The notes under the pieces were generated by a model. The model made no database searches, was not told where the DNA came from, and saw only the letters and a list, made by a program, of their open reading frames with translations. Below, piece after piece: positions 58,306 through 64,000 of a stretch of DNA of 64,000 bases (positions within the stretch are counted from its first letter, which is position 1; each line of letters begins with the position of its first letter). The stretch lies in the NCBI RefSeq assembly GCF_030272615.1, contig NC_081414.1:337206002-337270001 (forward strand), read 5' to 3'. Position numbers and translations under genes: made by a program. This stretch comes from Cryptomeria japonica (taxonomy: Eukaryota; Streptophyta; Pinopsida; Cupressales; Cupressaceae).

Positions 58306-59720
58306 GATATTTTTTGATTAATGAAATAATATTAAAGTAGTCAAGAAATGGGTTGCTACTAATTATTGGAAAATATTTCCTAAAATCTAGAATCTTCATT
58401 ATGACTCCTAGAGATCTTAAACAATTCTCAAATATCCTACCTTGATATATACATAAAATATAACTTAAAAAGTATAAGTTACATTTTCTCAAATATAAAA
58501 GATAAAGAGAAAATGTAACTTATACATAAATGTTATATTTAATGTATATATCTTGATGACAAAAAACTAAGGGAAGACCAAAGGAATTAGTGTCTAAGGC
58601 CATGTTCCTTTTTCTATTTTAATGTTAGCAAACCATGTATGTGTTTTGCTTGTTTACCATATGATGTACACATTATAATGTGTCTGTGTTTTTTGCATAA
58701 AATTATGTATGTATCTTTATTTTAAAACACATGCATTTTCAATTCAAAGAACACATCCACATTTATCCTTGTACTTAGACTTGGATGACAAGCCTTCAGC
58801 TTGGGAGCTTCATTTCTCTCATTTTACATGTTTTCTTCTTCTAATCTAGTTTCTTGGGTTCCTCATCATTAGATTTGCATGTTATCAAGTGGGTATTCAT
58901 AAAATTACCAACATAATTTCATGCATCTTCTGATCTTTCAAACCATTTATATATTTTTATATTTGAACAACATTAACATATTAATTTTTAAATTATTTTA
59001 CCAATGTCTCTAAAGTTCTCAGAGACATATAGGTAATGTATTCGTTTAATAGCTTTTGAATTACTTGTCCAGATTTGAAACAAATTAAATATTATTATTC
59101 TACACTTCATTCTTTACACTTAAAAAAGAAATGATTTTTCAATTATTTTGGTGCAAGTTATGTGACACACATGAATAGGTACGTAATTTTTAGGACGTAT
59201 CTAATTTGAAAAATCATTAAAAAAAATACTGAACAAATTAAAAAAAAAAAACACAACTTCTAATACTCACTCTTAACTATATTTCTACTAAACGGTTTTC
59301 AAAAGAGTAAACGAAACTATAACTTTTTTGATGCACACACGAGACACTGTGTTATGTTTTGCTGAAAAAAAATAGGGACTCTTTTGTGTGCATGAAATAT
59401 TTGACCCCCTTAATCTTATCCATTTTTAAAACTATTTAGTAGTTTAGAAACTAGATTTAGAGTACTACAATTATTATTTTTTTGGTGTCTTCAAATTTTG
59501 AGTGGATAAGTCTCAAATTGTTCCTCCAAGTTTAGGTTTAGCTAAATTCAGAAAAATGTTGCCACTTATACCCCCCTTTTGTTCACTATTTGGGTGCACT
59601 TACCCTGTTACCTCTTATAGAATTGCATTAGTAAACATGCTATCAATATTAAAGGTGCAGAAGCCCAATATGTCATATGCCTTAAAATCACTACCATCAT
59701 ACAGATTAACATTATTACAC
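58306..59720. other. gene-free AT-rich stretch with one strong hairpin
   Basis: No coding motif is seen; the hairpin at 58444-58552 is listed separately. Confidence 0.55.
58444..58552. repeat. inverted repeat, 46-47-base arms, 16-base spacer
   Basis: The innermost 19 bases (GTATAAGTTACATTTTCTC and its exact complement) are perfect. The outer 27 bases pair with a few mismatches and end in GATATATACAT / ATGTATATATC. The size suits a small foldback transposon or a hairpin transcript. No TA or longer duplication was evident. Confidence 0.8.
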
Positions 59721-59727
59721 TATTTAC

Positions 59728-61027
59728 CACTTTGTTGAGGCAAATGCGGCTTACATTGGGCTTCAACATTCTATTAGAGGAGGTCATAAAAAGGTATGGT
59801 TAGAAATTGATTCTCTAAATATTATTAATTGCTTGATTAAAAAGATGCCTCCTAGCTGGACAATCAAACATTTTATCCAAGAATGCCTTGGTATGATTGC
59901 CAATCTGGATGAAATTTGAATAACTCATATCTTTAGGGAAGGCAATATGCCTACATATTACGTGGAAAGTCTTGGTGTGATATATGATGAAAAAAAATGG
60001 TGGACTCCTACAGAATCCTTCCCAATTCACTTGTGTGAGTTGACATGAAGGGATGCCGAAAATATTGCCCAAAGGCCAAATATTAATGATGCCATCAAAT
60101 CAAATGTGTAGTCATTTCTAGTAATAAGTGAAATCAACCTTCTAAATTGTTCTTGACCATTTGGATTTGTTTCTATTGATTCGGGTTTGGAGCTATTTTT
60201 GTCAACATTAAAAGTTGCAGGGGTACTCATTTTATGAGGGGGAGATAAGAACATAATGGAGCTGTCATTGTGCTAGAAGTGGGAACAGAACAAGGAGCTA
60301 TGGACTGAAATTCTGGATGGCAGTATTGAGCCTTACTTTAAAAATATGCATGGCTAGGATTCCACGTTGATAGGAGAGTTTGTGAAAGGATGGCATAAAG
60401 GTATTCTCAGTGTTTATGGTGTAGAATTTAGGATTAATGAGCCTTTCATAGTGGAGATTACGGGCTTAAAAATGGAAGGAAAAAAGTTCTACAAAGAGAG
60501 GAAGGCTTCGTAGGAAGCTTTGTCATTCTTCTTTGACAAACAAAGTGAAAGAGACAGAGTGAAGAAAATGGTCGATGGGGGTTACAATAGAAAAGATCTC
60601 ATGAAGCTTTGGGCGGATATGGCGGAGATCATAATGAGGTACATTACTCTGGATGGTCATTATCCTAGCATTTTTTCCTATCACTTCACCTTTTTAAATC
60701 ATTTTTGGTATGATAAGAAAATTTCTCTTCCTTTTTACTTACATTCTTTGCTTGAGCATAGCCTTTTAAGTCATGCCAAAAAAAAGAGAAACTTGTTTTA
60801 GATGAGGGGTTAATCTTGCTTATTATGGAATATGCCAAAGCGCGTGAAGTTAGGCCTTCCCCTATTCTGAACAACACTAAATCCTTGGCTAGCCATGATG
60901 TGTATGTGGTTTTCTACACTGAGTTTGATGAGAAGGAAGGGGGTGAAACGGCCATGAATTGGTGTGACTTCCATGTGTTTGATCTCAAATTACTAGCCTT
61001 CGGAGGATGAGGGTCCCACATAGAAAG
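59728..61027 (+). mobile_element. ORF X retroposon, copy D (3' part cut by an LTR element)
   Basis: The RNase H part starts HFVEANAAYIGLQHSIRGGH and continues KKVWLEIDSLNIINCLIKK, PSWTIKHFIQECLGMIANLD, ITHIFREGNMPTYYVESLGV. ORF X starts at about 60238 (GGDKN) and stays in one frame to 60798 through three TAG codons. Core: GEFVKGWHKGILSVYGVEFR, FIVEITGLKMEGKKFYKERK, FFFDKQSERDRVKKMVDGGY, NRKDLMKLWADMAEIIMRYI, SYHFTFLNHFWYD. A shift in an A-run near 60785 is followed by LDEGLILLIMEYAKAREV. The copy is interrupted at 61027, so its coiled-coil tail and 3' end are not visible. Confidence 0.8.
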
Positions 61028-62256
61028 TGTAAAGCGGAAAAATCGAACCCTAGGTGTTCCCCCACTCCAAGGAGAGAGAAAGGAGGTCACTAGGATTGAC
61101 GGTTTTCACTTAGGAGAGACTTTACATTCAAAAGAGGGGTTGAAACTCACAAGATCCAATCCCACACAATGCAAGATTGAATTCTAAATGAGTTTCAAGG
61201 GTTGAGACAGCAAGGATACCCTCTTTTGTAAAGAATGTAGATAGAAGGATTGAACTAGGAGTGTATGTAAAGTAAGAAAGATTCACTTATAGACGGAGAT
61301 AGGGACATGGGATGAAGCTACGGACCTGAAATTAGCAGTAAAATGTTGAGACGATGCTATCCTACAAGTTTGAGCGAAAGTGGACAGGACGATGGCGCCC
61401 GGAGTGCACACGGTCCTTCGAAAAATCCGCGAAATGAAGGGGGATCTGTTCGTCTCTGCACAAGGATTCCAGATCTTCAATTACAGCCGCGTACCTGCAA
61501 CCTACACACAGAAAAGAGAGGATGATTGGGGGGTTAGGGGTTAGGGGTTTGCCTTCAAGTCAAACCCCGGTTTGGAATTAACCAAGAAATGAGAATGTTG
61601 TAACTGTAAATGTTTGTAATGTAATCAAGTATTGATACCTTGTTGTAAGAATGTTTGTATTCTTACATGCGAAGGTGTAATGATGTTGTATATTGTAGGT
61701 GATCTCCTCTTCAATGGTTGAATCCTTGTCTTGAATGCAACACCTAGCCTTGAATGGGGACCTAGAATGCTCAATTGCTTGAAGGAATGCTTGAATGTTT
61801 GCCTATCGCTTCCGCCTCTTGCACACATATGTTTTCCCACCTCCTTTCCGGGAGGGGAAATGTAGTTTATATACTTGTCAATTAGGGTTAGGAGACTGAT
61901 TTTTCTGACCTTAGGCCGACCTAGGAACATTATTTTCCAAATTGCAAACTTGAAGACCCGATGCCCAACAAGATACCGAGCCCAAAATAGGGCCAGGGAC
62001 CAGGGCACTGAGCGCCATGGTCTTGAGGGACAAGGGCGCTAGGCGCCATGGTCCTGAAGGACCAGGGTGCTGGGCACCATGGTCCCACCTCCCGGGACAG
62101 CAGGGTGCAAGGAGGATCAGGCCAAGGTGCAGAAAGATGCAGTTTTTGGTGTCGTAAACAGGTTTCGGGGTCTCCATTCAGGTTCAATGTTGCGCCGCCA
62201 TTGTGAAGACCCAAATGCAGTCGAAATTGCAAGTGTCACAATTTTACGACGCTACA
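61028..62256 (-). repeat. 3' LTR of a minus-strand LTR retrotransposon (1,229 bp)
   Basis: The minus strand starts TGTAGCGTCGTAAAATTGTG and ends TTTTTCCGCTTTACA, matching the ends of the solo LTR at 32033-33185. A polypurine tract lies directly before its start. A TATA box (GTATATAAAC on the minus strand) is at about 61865-61874. GAAAG at 61023-61027 should be one copy of the target duplication; its partner lies outside the window. Confidence 0.85.
61991..62085. repeat. GC-rich tandem repeat inside the LTR
   Basis: About three degenerate 33-36-bp units of the type GGACCAGGGCNCTGNGCGCC-ATGGTC. The GC content stands out from the rest of the window. Confidence 0.8.
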
Positions 62257-62270
62257 TTTAGCCCCCACTT
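62257..62270 (-). other. polypurine tract
   Basis: The minus strand reads AAGTGGGGGCTAAA immediately before the LTR start TGTAGC, which fixes the element's orientation (minus) and identifies this LTR as the 3' one. Confidence 0.8.
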
Positions 62271-63008
62271 TAGCGGGAGTATAAGCGTACGCCCATACTT
62301 CCGGTAAAGTACAAGGAAACAACATTGAAAGACTTTCACCACGTCAAGGAGGCAAGATACAACAAGCCCCCAGTGGACTAAGGATCTTACGACTTCGATT
62401 GACAAAGTAAAAGGGAAGATCATGAGGGAGAACCGTGACTGACAGTAGTAAGGTTCCCTCACTATGAGTCATGCAAGAATAATACCAAAAATTTTCCAGG
62501 CAAAGCTAAGTTCGCCACAAAATTTTTAAGAATCTTGAAGAGATATGGATGGAGTGTATGCCCCCTACGTTAAAGCGATCACACACACCTCATCGGGGGT
62601 GATTGCTTTAAGGTAGTGATACACATAAGAAATGAGAAGGTAAAGGAGCACGTTATCACAAAGATTTAGCCCCCAAGTGTGAGATAAACGCAAGGATAAT
62701 AGACACAAAACACAAATCACGAGGTGACTTCACTTTCCTTGGGGTCAGTATGCTGTATGGTAATTCATGTATATCATATGTATGTATGCATAATTGTTCT
62801 TCATTCCCCAATCAAGGAAGGTTACCTAGAAGAAGGGAACACATGTGTCTTTTGAGTCAACATGAGAGAGACGAAAAGAGATCTCAATGCTTTGCATCGT
62901 CCTCAAGTAGACAACACTAAGGAAAACAAATAGAAGAATGGGAATAACACATAGAAGAAGTAACAAAAGAGATCAAGAGAGGAGGAGAGAGTCTGCTATG
63001 CTAACGAA
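62271..63008. other. non-coding 3' region of the minus-strand LTR element
   Basis: No open frame of note lies between the extra ORF and the polypurine tract. Confidence 0.5.
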
Positions 63009-64000
63009 CTAGTCTAGCACATCATCCACCCCCTGATCTTGCTGATCAATATTTTGGGAAGGCAGGAAACACGCTAGAGGATGAACATCCAACACAGCAG
63101 ATGGAGCTATCACAAGATCCAAACAAGGGCTATGTTCATGTTCCAAGCCACGTTGTTCTTGTCTAGGAGCTAAGATAAGTGCTTTAGAAAATTCGTTAGA
63201 TAAATGGTTATCAATATCAACATATTCATATTCACTATCAGAAGCAAGAGAAGTAACATTTTCATCATGAATAACATTTTCATCTATATCATCATCAAGA
63301 TTTATAAAAATAGGATCTTTAACTCGCACAGGATCAAAACCATCATGCATCTTATGTTTAGGAGATTTTGGCTCAATTTTCGGCTGAGGAGAAAATGGAA
63401 TAATACTAGCTGAAGGTATTTTTGGGGATTGCAAAGTTTGAGAAGCAGTTGCACGAGCTCTAAGACGACGCTTTCGTCGGCGTTCACGCGCAGAATGATT
63501 TCGTCTAGTCTTAGTAGGAAGTTGAGAAGATTGAGGAGGATAAATGTTCTCATCCTTATCACTTGGGTGTTTAGGTTGTGGTCTCTTAGGTTGGACAATA
63601 GGAGAAGAGGAAGGTCTCTTCTCTCTATAAGAGGAAGGAGGAGGAACTGCTCCATATAAAGAAGGAATGTCTGGTTTAGGAAGGAGACCAAGTCCATCAT
63701 GACGAGGAGGTATAGGTCTACCTTTAGAAAGTTTATTAGACATAGACATAGTCACATCCATAGGGATGGGTTGGGAATCTTCTTGAGGAAAGACATTAGT
63801 TTTATCTTTCAAAGGAAGAACTTCCTTTTCAAGAATGATAGGAATATCAAGTTTGGGTGTTCTAGGTTCACTTAGAGATAGGATCATATCTTTTTTCCAC
63901 TTTTGATAAGATTTGAAAAGATGATCACTTCGTGGTGGAAGAGATTGGAATTGTTTAGGCCAAAAATAATCAATAGGAATGCTAGAAGTTCTTTCAGCTG
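63009..64000 (-). CDS. 3' ORF of the minus-strand LTR retrotransposon, partial (N-terminal side off the edge)
   Basis: The frame is open from the right edge (SSIPIDYFWPKQFQSLPPRS, HLFKSYQKWKKDMILSLSE) to a stop at 63009. That is about 330 visible residues with no stop, unlike the decayed elements elsewhere. The protein is rich in Pro, Ser and basic residues (RRNHSARERRRKRRLRARAT, a likely nuclear-localisation or RNA-binding patch) and then acidic (NLDDDIDENVIHDENV). I recognise no enzyme motif. Its place, 740 bp before the polypurine tract, suggests an extra ORF after pol or the tail of a polyprotein. The intact frame suggests a young element. Confidence 0.6.
   Translation of the reverse strand, partial: AERTSSIPIDYFWPKQFQSLPPRSDHLFKSYQKWKKDMILSLSEPRTPKLDIPIILEKEVLPLKDKTNVFPQEDSQPIPMDVTMSMSNKLSKGRPIPPRHDGLGLLPKPDIPSLYGAVPPPSSYREKRPSSSPIVQPKRPQPKHPSDKDENIYPPQSSQLPTKTRRNHSARERRRKRRLRARATASQTLQSPKIPSASIIPFSPQPKIEPKSPKHKMHDGFDPVRVKDPIFINLDDDIDENVIHDENVTSLASDSEYEYVDIDNHLSNEFSKALILAPRQEQRGLEHEHSPCLDLVIAPSAVLDVHPLACFLPSQNIDQQDQGVDDVLD

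Overview
The window looks like nuclear DNA of a gymnosperm, probably a conifer. It is AT-rich and almost entirely old, nested retrotransposons, with one intact host gene. The retroelements are plant types: L1-like LINEs with a DUF4283-type ORF1 and an ORF2 of endonuclease, reverse transcriptase, zinc-binding region and RNase H; a Tat-lineage Ty3/gypsy element; and long LTRs. I cannot name the species.

Layout: 1-1010 is a LINE ORF2 fragment (-). 3022-5303 is copy A of a short LINE-like family (RNase H tail plus a downstream ORF, called ORF X here), bounded by a 19-bp target duplication. 8112-11330 is a 5'-truncated LINE (-). 11811-15690 is a roughly 145-bp tandem repeat rich in dyad symmetry; it resumes at 25305-25625 and 26912-27620. 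Between these blocks lie a nearly full-length LINE (16084-24255) and a single LTR with a doubled primer-binding site (25631-26906). 28690-31949 is another LINE (-). 31957-34600 holds ORF X family copies G (-) and B (+) head to head, with a solo LTR (32033-33185) inside G. 34782-50509 is a 15.7-kb Tat-lineage element with a 5-bp target duplication; it carries an antisense plant-mobile-domain gene with its own TATA box and intron. 52976-54058 is the intact gene, a DAO/AOP-like 2-oxoglutarate dioxygenase. 55618-57851 is ORF X copy C, set just before a LINE ORF1 fragment. 59728-61027 is copy D, cut by a minus-strand LTR retrotransposon that runs off the right edge.

The main novelty candidate is the ORF X family. 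Four copies start within about 50 bp of each other inside the RNase H domain. They continue into a conserved protein of about 510 aa unknown to me, with a globular N-terminal part, an acidic middle and a coiled-coil C-terminus, and they end in a LINE-type tail. Two copies have clear target duplications. This looks like a discrete short retroposon rather than random truncation. Two other LINE lineages here also carry coding-like DNA between RNase H and the 3' end. Other points of interest are the antisense gene in the Tat element, a perfect 75-bp-arm palindrome in the satellite, and premature stops that are mostly Gln codons changed to TAG, as expected from decay of methylated CHG sites.

Nearly every transposon ORF is broken, so those entries are called pseudogenes or mobile elements. 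Boundaries come from visible target duplications, LTR ends and homology between copies inside the window. Family names come from motif recognition, not from a search.
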